A stretch of DNA of 9,401 nucleotides from the NCBI GenBank assembly GCA_027064665.1, contig JAMOPH010000301.1, positions 1 through 9,401 of the forward strand, read 5' to 3'. The DNA comes from a bacterium. GTDB lineage: Bacteria > UBP14 > UBA6098 > B30-G16. Both the position numbers and the translations under genes were made by a program. The stretch's first letter is position 1. Every line of letters begins with the position of its first letter. Below the pieces are notes generated by a model. The model was not told the origin of the DNA, searched no databases, and saw nothing but the letters and a program-made list of their open reading frames with translations. Below are positions 1-6,893 of this stretch, in pieces.

Positions 1-933
1 ACCGAACTCAACCAGCCAGATTCCGCCATAAGCGCCTATCGGCAGATTTTAGAGAAATATCCGAACGATTCGCTGGCGCCCAAGGCGGCGTATTCTCTCG
101 GCTGGGTCTGGGCGAACAAAAAGAAGGATTACGACAAAGCCGACACGATTTTCGCCGAACTTTTGAAAAAATATCCCAACAGCGATTATGCCGCCGGAGC
201 GGCAGAGTATTTCAAAAGCCGGGGCGGGTCGCTGGATTCTCTGGGGTCAAAAAATGTGGAGTATTACTTCGTCAAGGCGGAGGAGTTCTGGCTGACATAC
301 GGCTATCTGGATTCGGCGCTGTATTACTACCAACTTGTGATTGACTCGTTCCCGAACAGCCAGTGGACACCCAAGGCTATGGCTGCCCGTGCTGAAATTC
401 TGGCGGATATGGGCAGAGTTGAGGAGGCGAAGCAACTGTATGCGGAAATCTCCGAGCGATTCCCCGGCACGCCGTATGATTCTCTTGCCAAGGTCAGGTT
501 GGGCAGGGCGAAGGTTGAGGTCGCCCGGAGGACGAAAAAGCCCACCAGTGGCGAACGGCATTACGCCAGTGCAGATTCGTCAAAGAACTCTTCTGAAGAG
601 CCCGACACCATAAGGGGGACAATTGACAATCTTCCCCGGGCACCAAGACCCATAAAGCGAATTTTGCTGTTCTACCCCGAGCAGGAGTGGTCCTCACGGC
701 TACAGGGAAAAAAGGTCCGCATAAAAATCAAAATTGACCCGTTCGGGAAAGTCACCGATGCCCAACTGCTTATGTCCTGCGGAAATCCCGTGATTGACGA
801 GGCGGCGCTTATGGCTGTCAAAAAGGCGGAATTTGACCCCTCGCAGATTGATATCACTCTGTTCAACAAGTGGATGCTGATAGAAATTCCGGTGACCAAG
901 CCCGCACGGGCATCCGACTGGGATATGCAGTGA
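1..933 (+). CDS. TPR protein with TonB-like C-terminal domain (5' partial)
   Basis: The frame is open from the first base, so the start lies upstream; 310 residues are visible, ending in TGA. The first ~175 residues contain TPR-type helical repeats with the spacing seen in BamD/YbgF-like envelope proteins. Visible units include DSAISAYRQILEKYPND, ADTIFAELLKKYPNS, SALYYYQLVIDSFPNS and EAKQLYAEISERFPG. A charged, Ser/Pro-rich linker follows (about residues 176-215). The last ~95 residues resemble a TonB C-terminal domain: VRIKIKIDPFGKVTDAQLL, then a small helix (VIDEAALMAVKKAEFDP) and a closing strand (WMLIEIPVTKP). In this family the domain transmits energy from the inner membrane to outer-membrane receptors, but many homologues have unknown partners. 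No membrane anchor is visible; it would lie in the missing N-terminus. The metalloprotease gene starts 36 nt after the stop, so co-transcription is plausible. The TPR and TonB-fold calls are fairly secure; the cellular role is inferred. Confidence 0.8.
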   Translation, partial: TELNQPDSAISAYRQILEKYPNDSLAPKAAYSLGWVWANKKKDYDKADTIFAELLKKYPNSDYAAGAAEYFKSRGGSLDSLGSKNVEYYFVKAEEFWLTYGYLDSALYYYQLVIDSFPNSQWTPKAMAARAEILADMGRVEEAKQLYAEISERFPGTPYDSLAKVRLGRAKVEVARRTKKPTSGERHYASADSSKNSSEEPDTIRGTIDNLPRAPRPIKRILLFYPEQEWSSRLQGKKVRIKIKIDPFGKVTDAQLLMSCGNPVIDEAALMAVKKAEFDPSQIDITLFNKWMLIEIPVTKPARASDWDMQ

Positions 934-958
934 TTTTTGATGATGTGTAGCAACTTTT

Positions 959-963
959 GGAGG
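959..963 (+). promoter_or_regulatory. Shine-Dalgarno site fixing the metalloprotease start at 970
   Basis: GGAGG is followed by a 6-nt spacer and ATG at 970. The upstream in-frame candidates (TTG 937, ATG 940, ATG 943) lack a comparable site. They would also add a polar MMMCSNFWRHS stretch ahead of what is otherwise a clean signal peptide. Confidence 0.85.
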
Positions 964-969
964 CACAGT

Positions 970-3066
970 ATGGGAGCGAAATTTATGTTTATCCTCGGTG
1001 CGATGGCGATATTGACTGTCATTTTCGCCGGGGAGGATTCCCTTCGTGTGCAGAGGGAGTATGAAATTCTGTTTGAGGGAAAATATGATGGCGCACTGCC
1101 AATCAAAAGCGGCACGCCGATGCTTTTAGACATTATCAAAAATCGGCGGTATCTGACGCAGAGCCAGTGGGAGCGTGTCCATCAGAAGATGCTGACCAGA
1201 CCTGTGCGGGATTCGTATTACGACACCCCCGAGGGGCATTTCAAGATTCACTACAACGCCAGCGAGGTGGACACCCATTATGTCCGCAGGTGCGGGGAGT
1301 TCTTTGAGAGGGCGTGGAGCGTTGAGGTGGATTCACTGGGATTTCTGCCACCGGTCCCCGATGGAACCCGGGGCGGAGACTCACGGGTTGATGTGTATAT
1401 CACGCATTTTCCCTATGCTATCTACGGCTGCACAACACCCGATGACGGCGGCGACGGTCCTGCACCGTGGAACGATGTCTCCGCATATATTGAGGTCAAC
1501 ACCTCGTATGAGGGTTTTCCCTCAAATGATGACCCGGAGGGTTCCGCTTGGGGAGCGTTCAAGGTCACCTGCGCCCACGAGTTCTTCCATACCGTTCAGA
1601 TGGCTTACGACTACAACGAAGAGGTGTGGATGCTTGAGATTGCCTCGGTCTGGATGGAAGATATCGTCTATGATTATGTCAACGATTATTACAACTACCA
1701 GCCTTATTTCTTCAACAGTCCGTGGGTGTCAATAATGACCTACGACGGCACCCACGAGTATGCCTCGGCACACTGGTTCCACTATTTGAGCGAAAACTAC
1801 TCCGCCGAGGCAATAAAGGCGATTTTCAACAAAATGATTTACGCCGACGGTCTTGCGGCAATCGCCGAGGGACTTGACTCCCTCGCCGGACTGGACCTCA
1901 ACCGGGAATTTATGACCTTTGCTGCGTGGAACTATCTGACCGGTTCCCGGGCGGACTCGTTCCACTATGAAGAGGGGGCAAACTACCCGGAGATATATGT
2001 AGAGGACTATATCACTACGCTGCCCTATACATTTTTGCCCCCCACGGCGCACAGACCGGCATCATACGGGAGCAACTATGTTGCTTTTGTTGAGGGTCTT
2101 GCCGATGCGGTGCACATAGAACTTTCGGGGGACCCCGGCGCCCGGTGGCACTATGCGGTGATTATTCCCGGCGACACGGCGCAAATTCTGTTCCCCGACG
2201 ACAGCACGGGAAATTTCTATGTTGGCGGGAAAGCGTTTGCCGTGGCAATTTTCCCGGCGGGGACATTCTCCCCATCGGCGCACTACAATTACACTCTGAC
2301 GGTGAGCGAGACCACACTTGGCTTTGTCGCCGACGCCGGCGATGATATCTATCTCTGCTACGGCGACACCGCGATTTTGGGGGGAAGTCCCTCTGCCTGC
2401 GGCGGCACGGAACCCTATCGGTATCTCTGGCGTCCGGCGTATGGGCTTTCCGATTCTGCGGCGGCGAATCCGCTGGCGGCACCCGATACGACCACACTCT
2501 ATCATCTTACGGTGATTGACGCCGCCGGCGACACGGCGCAGGATTCAATCCGGGTGATTGTTGACCTGCCGCTTTCGGTCTCAATCTCAACGCAGGAGAC
2601 GATTGTGGTCGCCCGGGGCGACACTTTTGCACTTGAGGCGGAAATCTCCGGCGGAACTCCGCCCTATCAATACGAATGGTATCCGCACGAACTGTTTGAG
2701 AACCCGCAGGATTCGGTTCAGACCATCGTTGCCGAGTCAACGGTGACCGTGTGGCTTGAGGTGTCGGACTCTTTCGGTTGTGCTACTGCTGATTCGGTGG
2801 TTATAAGCCTAACAGACGGAGTATGTGAAAAGCCTATGCCGGGAGCGGTTCGCCTTGAGGCGTATCCAAATCCGTTCAATCGGGCGGTAAAAGTAATCCT
2901 GCCCCACAGCGGGCACCTGACGATATCCTCTGTGGATGGGAGAGTGATATTTGCCGGGCGGGTGAAGGCGGGCGAGTTCCTCTGGCGCCCGGGCGGTAAA
3001 ATTTCGGCGGGAATTTATATAATTCGCCTCGCAAATATGACAAAAAGAGTTCTGTATATTCCATAA
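970..3066 (+). CDS. Secreted HExxH metalloprotease, MXAN_6640-like, with Ig/PKD-like domains and type IX-style sorting tail
   Basis: The product is 698 residues from ATG 970. Residues 1-21 form a signal peptide (MGAKFMFILGAMAILTVIFAG). The catalytic region has HEFFHTVQ at residues 203-210, where the two His of HEFFH bind zinc and Glu204 is the base. It is followed by WMLEIASVWMED (about 220-231), whose Glu223 is the likely third ligand. The combination HEFFHxxQ plus WxxEIASxWMED is, from memory, typical of the MXAN_6640 family of putative metalloproteases. Residues ~455-535 and ~536-618 are two PKD/Ig-like beta domains (DAGDD..., SGGTPPYQYEWYP, TVWLEVSDSFGC). Residues ~625-698 contain YPNPFN (632-637) and a beta-rich end, SAGIYIIRLANMTKRVLYIP. 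This resembles the type A sorting domain of the type IX system, which directs proteins across the outer membrane and to the surface. The substrate is unknown. The glycosyltransferase starts 7 nt after the stop. The fold and secretion call is strong; the exact family name is less certain. Confidence 0.85.
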   Translation: MGAKFMFILGAMAILTVIFAGEDSLRVQREYEILFEGKYDGALPIKSGTPMLLDIIKNRRYLTQSQWERVHQKMLTRPVRDSYYDTPEGHFKIHYNASEVDTHYVRRCGEFFERAWSVEVDSLGFLPPVPDGTRGGDSRVDVYITHFPYAIYGCTTPDDGGDGPAPWNDVSAYIEVNTSYEGFPSNDDPEGSAWGAFKVTCAHEFFHTVQMAYDYNEEVWMLEIASVWMEDIVYDYVNDYYNYQPYFFNSPWVSIMTYDGTHEYASAHWFHYLSENYSAEAIKAIFNKMIYADGLAAIAEGLDSLAGLDLNREFMTFAAWNYLTGSRADSFHYEEGANYPEIYVEDYITTLPYTFLPPTAHRPASYGSNYVAFVEGLADAVHIELSGDPGARWHYAVIIPGDTAQILFPDDSTGNFYVGGKAFAVAIFPAGTFSPSAHYNYTLTVSETTLGFVADAGDDIYLCYGDTAILGGSPSACGGTEPYRYLWRPAYGLSDSAAANPLAAPDTTTLYHLTVIDAAGDTAQDSIRVIVDLPLSVSISTQETIVVARGDTFALEAEISGGTPPYQYEWYPHELFENPQDSVQTIVAESTVTVWLEVSDSFGCATADSVVISLTDGVCEKPMPGAVRLEAYPNPFNRAVKVILPHSGHLTISSVDGRVIFAGRVKAGEFLWRPGGKISAGIYIIRLANMTKRVLYIP

Positions 3067-3073
3067 ATAGCGA

Positions 3074-4183
3074 ATGAAAACGAACACTTCGCTCAAGTAT
3101 ATCACAGATATCGGGAGACAAATCTGGTGGATTTTACTAATTGGGTTTATTATTAGGCTTGTGTTTGCCATTTCGGTGAGTCCTGTCCTGTTTTCCGACC
3201 CAAGTTGGTATTATGCTACTGCAACATCTCTGGCATCTGGCGATGGATTTTCGTTTGAGGGGAAACCTACTGCGTATAGAACTCCGGGTTTCTCGTTTAT
3301 AGTCTCTATACTTTTTAGAATTTTTGGACAGCATATCAAAATTGTCTATGTGTATAATGCCCTGATAGGCGTATTCATTTTGTGGCTAACTGGAATCATT
3401 GCATCGTTTTATACCCAAAAATGGAAAACAGTAGTTCTACTGCTCGCACTTTACCCGGAGCATATTCTATATACTAATGTTTTCGCCACCGAATTAACTT
3501 TCCAGTTCTTTCTACTTCTATGGTTTCTGTGCAAAGATAAGACGATTTTTGATGGCATTTTCATCGCACTATCGGCATATGTGAGACCTGTTTCCCTTTT
3601 GCTACCAGTATTTTTTGCAATATTTGACAGGAATTCAAGAAGAAAATATATATTCGCCGCACTTATAGGTGCATTTTTGATGTCGCCCTGGATAATTAGA
3701 AACTCACATACTATTGGGAATTGCTCATTATCTACGAATTTCTGGGTGAACCTATGGATTGGTAACGGTGCTCAATCCGACGGCGGATATTTTAACCCTC
3801 CCGACCCGCCGACGGACAAAGAAACCGAAGCAGAAAAGTGGTTTAGAAAACAACTAATAGATGACCTCAAAGATAACCCCCTGCATCCAATTATAATACT
3901 TCCCTTAAAGGCAGTTCATTTCTGGATACCGGTTCTAACACCCGTGTCCTGGGCACTGAAAGGTGTGGTTCCACGAAACTTCAAAATTGCAATCGCCGTT
4001 ATTCTAACAATATTGAATGTAGTTCTTTTGATTTTCGCCGCTAAACCCATCATAAAAAGGCGTGCCCCCCGCGAAATAGTTATTATAATTGCCTACTTCT
4101 GGCTCGTATATATGCTATTTTTTGGCGCCGACAGATTTAGATTCCCCATCCTGCCGTTTCTGCTCATCCTCGCCCTTCTGTGA
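3074..4183 (+). CDS. GT-C membrane glycosyltransferase (GT39/ArnT/PMT-like)
   Basis: This is a 369-residue polytopic inner-membrane protein. The first helix (about 17-34) leads into an external loop with an acidic residue, Asp42, then WYYATATSLASGDGFS and TAYRTPGFSF (66-75). That arrangement is characteristic of GT39-type enzymes that use polyprenyl-phosphate-linked sugars. SPWIIRN (204-210) and GADRFRFPILPF near the C-terminus are further family-like motifs. Hydrophobic helices fill most of 77-205 and 305-369, with a soluble loop around 212-270. Acceptor and sugar are unknown. There is no clear Shine-Dalgarno upstream; the start lies 7 nt after the protease stop, so translational coupling is possible. 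The gene is much more AT-rich than its neighbours: positions 3301-3360 and 3421-3480 hold 17 and 23 G+C of 60, against 34 of 60 at 1861-1920 and 36 of 60 at 4441-4500. This suggests acquisition from elsewhere. Its last 69 nt overlap the convergent M23 peptidase gene, and it ends very soon after the conserved RFRFP motif, so the final helix may be shortened. Confidence 0.8.
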   Translation: MKTNTSLKYITDIGRQIWWILLIGFIIRLVFAISVSPVLFSDPSWYYATATSLASGDGFSFEGKPTAYRTPGFSFIVSILFRIFGQHIKIVYVYNALIGVFILWLTGIIASFYTQKWKTVVLLLALYPEHILYTNVFATELTFQFFLLLWFLCKDKTIFDGIFIALSAYVRPVSLLLPVFFAIFDRNSRRKYIFAALIGAFLMSPWIIRNSHTIGNCSLSTNFWVNLWIGNGAQSDGGYFNPPDPPTDKETEAEKWFRKQLIDDLKDNPLHPIIILPLKAVHFWIPVLTPVSWALKGVVPRNFKIAIAVILTILNVVLLIFAAKPIIKRRAPREIVIIIAYFWLVYMLFFGADRFRFPILPFLLILALL

Positions 4184-5005
4184 ATCGCTTGCCCCCGCCA
4201 CCGCAAGGGGGTCAATCGGCTTGCCGTTGTATCTGACTTCGTAGTGAATATGGGGATTTCGCGCCCTGCCGGTGTGTCCGCTGTATCCTATTATGTCGCC
4301 GCGACTTACGGGCATACCCACAGAGGCGTTCGCCGCCGAAAGATGCGCATAGACCGTGTGATAACCATTCAGATGGTCTATATCAACAAAAATCCCGTAG
4401 TCGTCCGAGGTGTCCACCGCGGCGACTATGCCGTTGGCGGTGGCGCGCACCGGTGTTCCCTCCGCCACAACTATATCCACCCCGGAATGCGGCTTTTTGA
4501 ATATCCCGCCGGTCTCGCCGAACCGCGCAGAAATCACCCCCTCCGCCGGCAGACCATCGGGAATATACGCCTCTATCCGCCATTGGTGCTCAAGATAATC
4601 CCCGAGTTCGGGAATCCCCCGATTGGGCAGGAAAATGTCGCTCTTTTTCATCGCCTGCGGGATATACTCTCTGCGCTCAAACTCACTTTTGCCGCGGGTG
4701 GTCGCCACAAAAAGCGCCTGCTCCAGAAGTCTTTTCATCGCGCGAAGTTGCTCAAGTTCCTGCCTGAGGGTGTCGGCTTTTATGAGTGCCTCGCGCAGCC
4801 GCCGGTTCTCGGCGATTATCTGCCTCTGCGTCGCCACAGACCGCGCTATCACTATCCCGCCGACTATACCGCCCAAAAAGAAAAACCACCCCAGCACGAT
4901 GACCACCACGGCGGCGGTCAACTGCCACTTTTTGAGCCTTACGGCAAAACTTTTCTGCTCCCCCTCCGGGGCGAAAATTATGGATATGTAGTTCCTGTGG
5001 GGCAT
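4115..5005 (-). CDS. Membrane-anchored M23 (LytM/NlpD-type) peptidase
   Basis: The product is 296 residues. A short cytoplasmic segment (1-27) precedes one transmembrane helix (about 28-54). A periplasmic coiled-coil region follows (about 55-97, rich in Arg, Glu and Leu). The C-terminal LytM domain spans about 157-268. It keeps every expected active-site residue: His173 and Asp177 (HSGVD), His221 (YAHL), and His252/His254 (HIHYEVR). It should therefore be an active zinc endopeptidase cutting peptide cross-links in peptidoglycan. Residues ~269-296 form a charged Lys/Glu/Gln/Ser tail that M23 domains normally lack; most of it is encoded antisense to the end of the glycosyltransferase. The ATG directly abuts the parB TAA (no gap), with only a weak GAG upstream, so translation is probably coupled to parB. 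From memory, M23 peptidases next to parAB and a bactofilin gene occur in several phyla, which fits a role in cell shape or division-linked wall remodelling. No bactofilin gene is seen here. Confidence 0.9.
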   Translation of the reverse strand: MPHRNYISIIFAPEGEQKSFAVRLKKWQLTAAVVVIVLGWFFFLGGIVGGIVIARSVATQRQIIAENRRLREALIKADTLRQELEQLRAMKRLLEQALFVATTRGKSEFERREYIPQAMKKSDIFLPNRGIPELGDYLEHQWRIEAYIPDGLPAEGVISARFGETGGIFKKPHSGVDIVVAEGTPVRATANGIVAAVDTSDDYGIFVDIDHLNGYHTVYAHLSAANASVGMPVSRGDIIGYSGHTGRARNPHIHYEVRYNGKPIDPLAVAGASDSQKGEDEQKRQDGESKSVGAKK

Positions 5006-5878
5006 TTATTCGCTCAAGCGTGAGATTATCTCCTTCAAATCATCGTCGGTGAAAAATTCTATCACAATTTTCCCCTTTTTCTTTCCCTTTTCTATCGTGA
5101 CGCGGGTGCCTAATTCCATAGAGAGTTCCTCCTCAAGGGCAAGGATTTCGGGGGATTTAGTTTTCCGGCGGGCGCGGCGTTTTTTGTCCTCGCGCCCGTG
5201 AACCAAAAGTCCCAGCCGCTCCACCGAAAGCCCGCGCCGTGCCGCAAGTTGCGCAAGACGAACCTGCCGGTCAGGATCAGGCTCCTCCAAAAGCACTATC
5301 GCGTGCCCGGTGGTGATTTTCCGCTCCCGCAGAAGTTCCAGCACCTTGGGGGGAAGTTTCAGAAGGCGCAGGGCATTGGCAACCGCCGGACGGCTCTTGC
5401 CCACACGCCGCGCAATCTCCTCCTGCGTCATTCCGAATTTCTCCGCAAGAGTGCGGTATGCCTCAGCCTCCTCAACCGGGTCAAGGTCCTCACGCTGGAG
5501 ATTTTCCACCAGCGCCAGAAAAACAAGTTGCTCGTCCGAGGGCTTCTCCGGAAGCACAATTGCGGGGATTTTCTCCATTCCGGCAAGTTTTGACGCCCTT
5601 ATGCGCCTCTCCCCGGCGATTAACACATAATCCTCGCCGTCCCGGGCGACAAGTATCGGCTGAAGAACCCCCTGCGACTTTATTGATTCAGCAAGTTCCT
5701 CTAACGCCTTGGGGTCAAACTCCCGGCGCGGCTGGAACGGATTGGGCTTTACCCGCTCAATCGGGATTTCCTCAAGTTGCCCCGATTTTTCGCCGTATTC
5801 TAAAAGTTCCTCAACATCGCCCGGCAGAATTGCGTCAAGCCCTCTGCCCAAGCCTCTTTTTTTCTTATCCCTCGCCAT
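5006..5878 (-). CDS. parB: Chromosome-partitioning protein ParB (Spo0J family)
   Basis: The product is 290 residues, the usual length. The N-terminus has the ParA-stimulating basic motif KKRGLGRGLDAIL (6-18). The CTP-binding ParB/Srx domain follows, with NPFQPRREFD (46-55), GERRIRA (89-95) and ENLQREDLDPVEEA (125-138). The HTH that reads parS is at about 143-175 (MTQEEIARRVGKSRPAVANALRLLKLP), followed by GHA (191-193). The C-terminal ~50 residues form the dimerisation segment, ending IVIEFFTDDDLKEIISRLSE. In this family ParB loads at parS as a CTP-dependent sliding clamp and partners ParA to segregate origins. Its first 14 nt overlap the end of parA, and it has a good ribosome binding site inside parA. 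The domain pattern is the chromosomal rather than plasmid type. No parS-like 16-mer is visible in the window. Confidence 0.97.
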   Translation of the reverse strand: MARDKKKRGLGRGLDAILPGDVEELLEYGEKSGQLEEIPIERVKPNPFQPRREFDPKALEELAESIKSQGVLQPILVARDGEDYVLIAGERRIRASKLAGMEKIPAIVLPEKPSDEQLVFLALVENLQREDLDPVEEAEAYRTLAEKFGMTQEEIARRVGKSRPAVANALRLLKLPPKVLELLRERKITTGHAIVLLEEPDPDRQVRLAQLAARRGLSVERLGLLVHGREDKKRRARRKTKSPEILALEEELSMELGTRVTIEKGKKKGKIVIEFFTDDDLKEIISRLSE

Positions 5879-6665
5879 CTATTATCTCCTGTGCCAGTGA
5901 AAGGTAGTTCTGCGCACCCTTGGACGAGATGTCATAAAGTATCACCGGCTTGCCGAAGGACGGCGCCTCCGCAAGCCTGACATTCCTGTGTATCACAGTT
6001 TTATAGACCTTGTGCCCGAAATAACTGCGAATCTGCTGCTCCACCTGTTTTGTCAGGTTCGGGCGGGGGTCATACATCGTCAGAAGAACCCCCTCAATTC
6101 TCAAACGGGGATTGAGTGTCTTCCGAATCCGGTTGAGGGTCATCAGAAGTTGCCCCAGCCCCTCAAGCGAGTAGTATTCGCACTGGATTGGAATCAACAC
6201 AGTCTTTGCCGCCACCAAGCCGTTGATGGTCAAAATCCCTAACGACGGCGGGCAGTCTATTATTATGTAGTCGTATTCCTCCCGCAGGTTCTGGAGTCTT
6301 TCCCGAAGCAAAAATTCGGGCTTTTCAAAGGAACCCCTGCGCAGTTCAACCTGTGCGCCCACCAACCTAATGTGCGACGGCAGAACAAAAAGCCCCTTCA
6401 ACTCCGGATACGGCACCACCGCATCGTTGATGTCCGCCAGCCCCAGAAGAACCTCATAGGTCGTGGGCTGAGTTTTTGAGACCTTTATCCCCAGCCCGGT
6501 GGTGGCATTCGCCTGAGGGTCAATGTCAACCAGAAGCACTTTCCGCTCTGCCACAGCCAGTGACGCCCCAATGTTGACCGCCGTGGTCGTCTTCCCAACG
6601 CCGCCCTTCTGATTGGCTATGGCGATTACTTTCCCCGCAATGTGTTTTTCCCGCTCCGAAGCCAT
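5865..6665 (-). CDS. parA: Chromosome-partitioning ATPase ParA (Soj/MinD superfamily)
   Basis: The product is 266 residues. The deviant Walker A KGGVGKTT is at 20-27, with the signature lysine of the ParA/MinD group at 20. Walker A' is VDIDPQAN (46-53) and Walker B is YIIIDCPPSLG (133-143). The C-terminal half contains IPIQCEYYSLEGL and RNVRLAEAPSFGKPV, both typical of Soj-type proteins. ATP-bound ParA dimers bind DNA nonspecifically, and ParB-stimulated hydrolysis drives segregation. No N-terminal HTH is present, consistent with a chromosomal-type ParA rather than the long autoregulatory plasmid P1 type. The ATG at 6665 has GGAG only 2 nt upstream, closer than usual, and a ~10-residue lead (MASEREKHIA) precedes the core GKVIAIANQKGG. 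No better in-frame start was found. It heads the operon parA-parB-M23 peptidase. Confidence 0.97.
   Translation of the reverse strand: MASEREKHIAGKVIAIANQKGGVGKTTTAVNIGASLAVAERKVLLVDIDPQANATTGLGIKVSKTQPTTYEVLLGLADINDAVVPYPELKGLFVLPSHIRLVGAQVELRRGSFEKPEFLLRERLQNLREEYDYIIIDCPPSLGILTINGLVAAKTVLIPIQCEYYSLEGLGQLLMTLNRIRKTLNPRLRIEGVLLTMYDPRPNLTKQVEQQIRSYFGHKVYKTVIHRNVRLAEAPSFGKPVILYDISSKGAQNYLSLAQEIIDGEG
5886..5890 (-). promoter_or_regulatory. Shine-Dalgarno site for parB inside parA
   Basis: On the minus strand AGGAG is followed by 7 nt (ATAATAG) and the parB ATG at 5878. It lies within the last codons of parA. It supports both the chosen parB start and the 14-nt parA/parB overlap. Confidence 0.85.
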
Positions 6666-6683
6666 ATCTCCGAGTTTTTGTTC

Positions 6684-6711
6684 AATATATCCCCACCGGT
6701 GGCAAAAACAA
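6684..6711 (-). promoter_or_regulatory. Candidate parA operon promoter
   Basis: On the minus strand, TTGTTT (6711-6706) and TATATT (6689-6684) are separated by 16 nt. They resemble sigma-70 -35 and -10 boxes. Transcription would begin near 6677, leaving a leader of about 12 nt that still contains GGAG. This was judged by eye; the -35 match is moderate. Confidence 0.45.
6693..6702. promoter_or_regulatory. Perfect 10-bp palindrome in the parA promoter spacer (candidate operator)
   Basis: CCACCGGTGG is a perfect palindrome lying entirely between the candidate -35 and -10 boxes of parA. A dimeric regulator bound there would block RNA polymerase. No regulator gene for it is recognised here, and short GC-rich palindromes also occur by chance. 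Confidence 0.35.
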
Positions 6712-6718
6712 GTTTTTG
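6703..6718. repeat. Inverted repeat CAAAAAC-AA-GTTTTTG
   Basis: Two 7-nt perfect arms (6703-6709 and 6712-6718) flank AA and overlap the candidate parA -35 box. The right arm lies in AGTTTTTGTT (6711-6720), which recurs exactly at 6673-6682, 38 nt away and just upstream of the parA start. The pattern could be a regulator-binding array or simple AT-rich redundancy. Confidence 0.5.
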
Positions 6719-6893
6719 TTGAGGCAACTCCTTTTCGGAAAAACTTTACTCACCGGAATACTGACAATTCCCTACTTTTCCGATTTATTGAAGCGCATCG
6801 CGGTGCCCGCACCCAAACTTAAGTGGTGAATCTTTTAACGAGGACTTTCCGCCCGCAGGCAGTTAAATTCACACAGAGAAAGGGGAGTTTTTT

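Noticed and set aside
937..969. Earlier TTG/ATG starts for the metalloprotease (937, 940, 943)
   Set aside because: They lack a Shine-Dalgarno and would put a polar stretch before the signal peptide; ATG 970 has GGAGG at ideal spacing.
2062..2505. 147-codon open frame on the minus strand inside the metalloprotease gene
   Set aside because: It is antisense to continuous beta-domain coding sequence, and its Arg/Gly-rich translation shows no domain.
4188..4211. Hairpin potential CTTGC/GCAAG and CCCCC/GGGGG just after the glycosyltransferase stop, as a terminator
   Set aside because: The stems are 5 bp and mutually exclusive, no T-run follows, and the sequence is coding for the peptidase.
4244..5023. 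259-codon open frame on the plus strand opposite the M23 peptidase
   Set aside because: It is antisense to a peptidase with complete catalytic motifs, and its translation is Arg/His/Pro-rich with no recognisable domain.
5458..5907. 149-codon open frame on the plus strand opposite parB
   Set aside because: It is a GC-rich shadow of a clear parB; its product is Pro/Arg/Ser-rich with no family resemblance.
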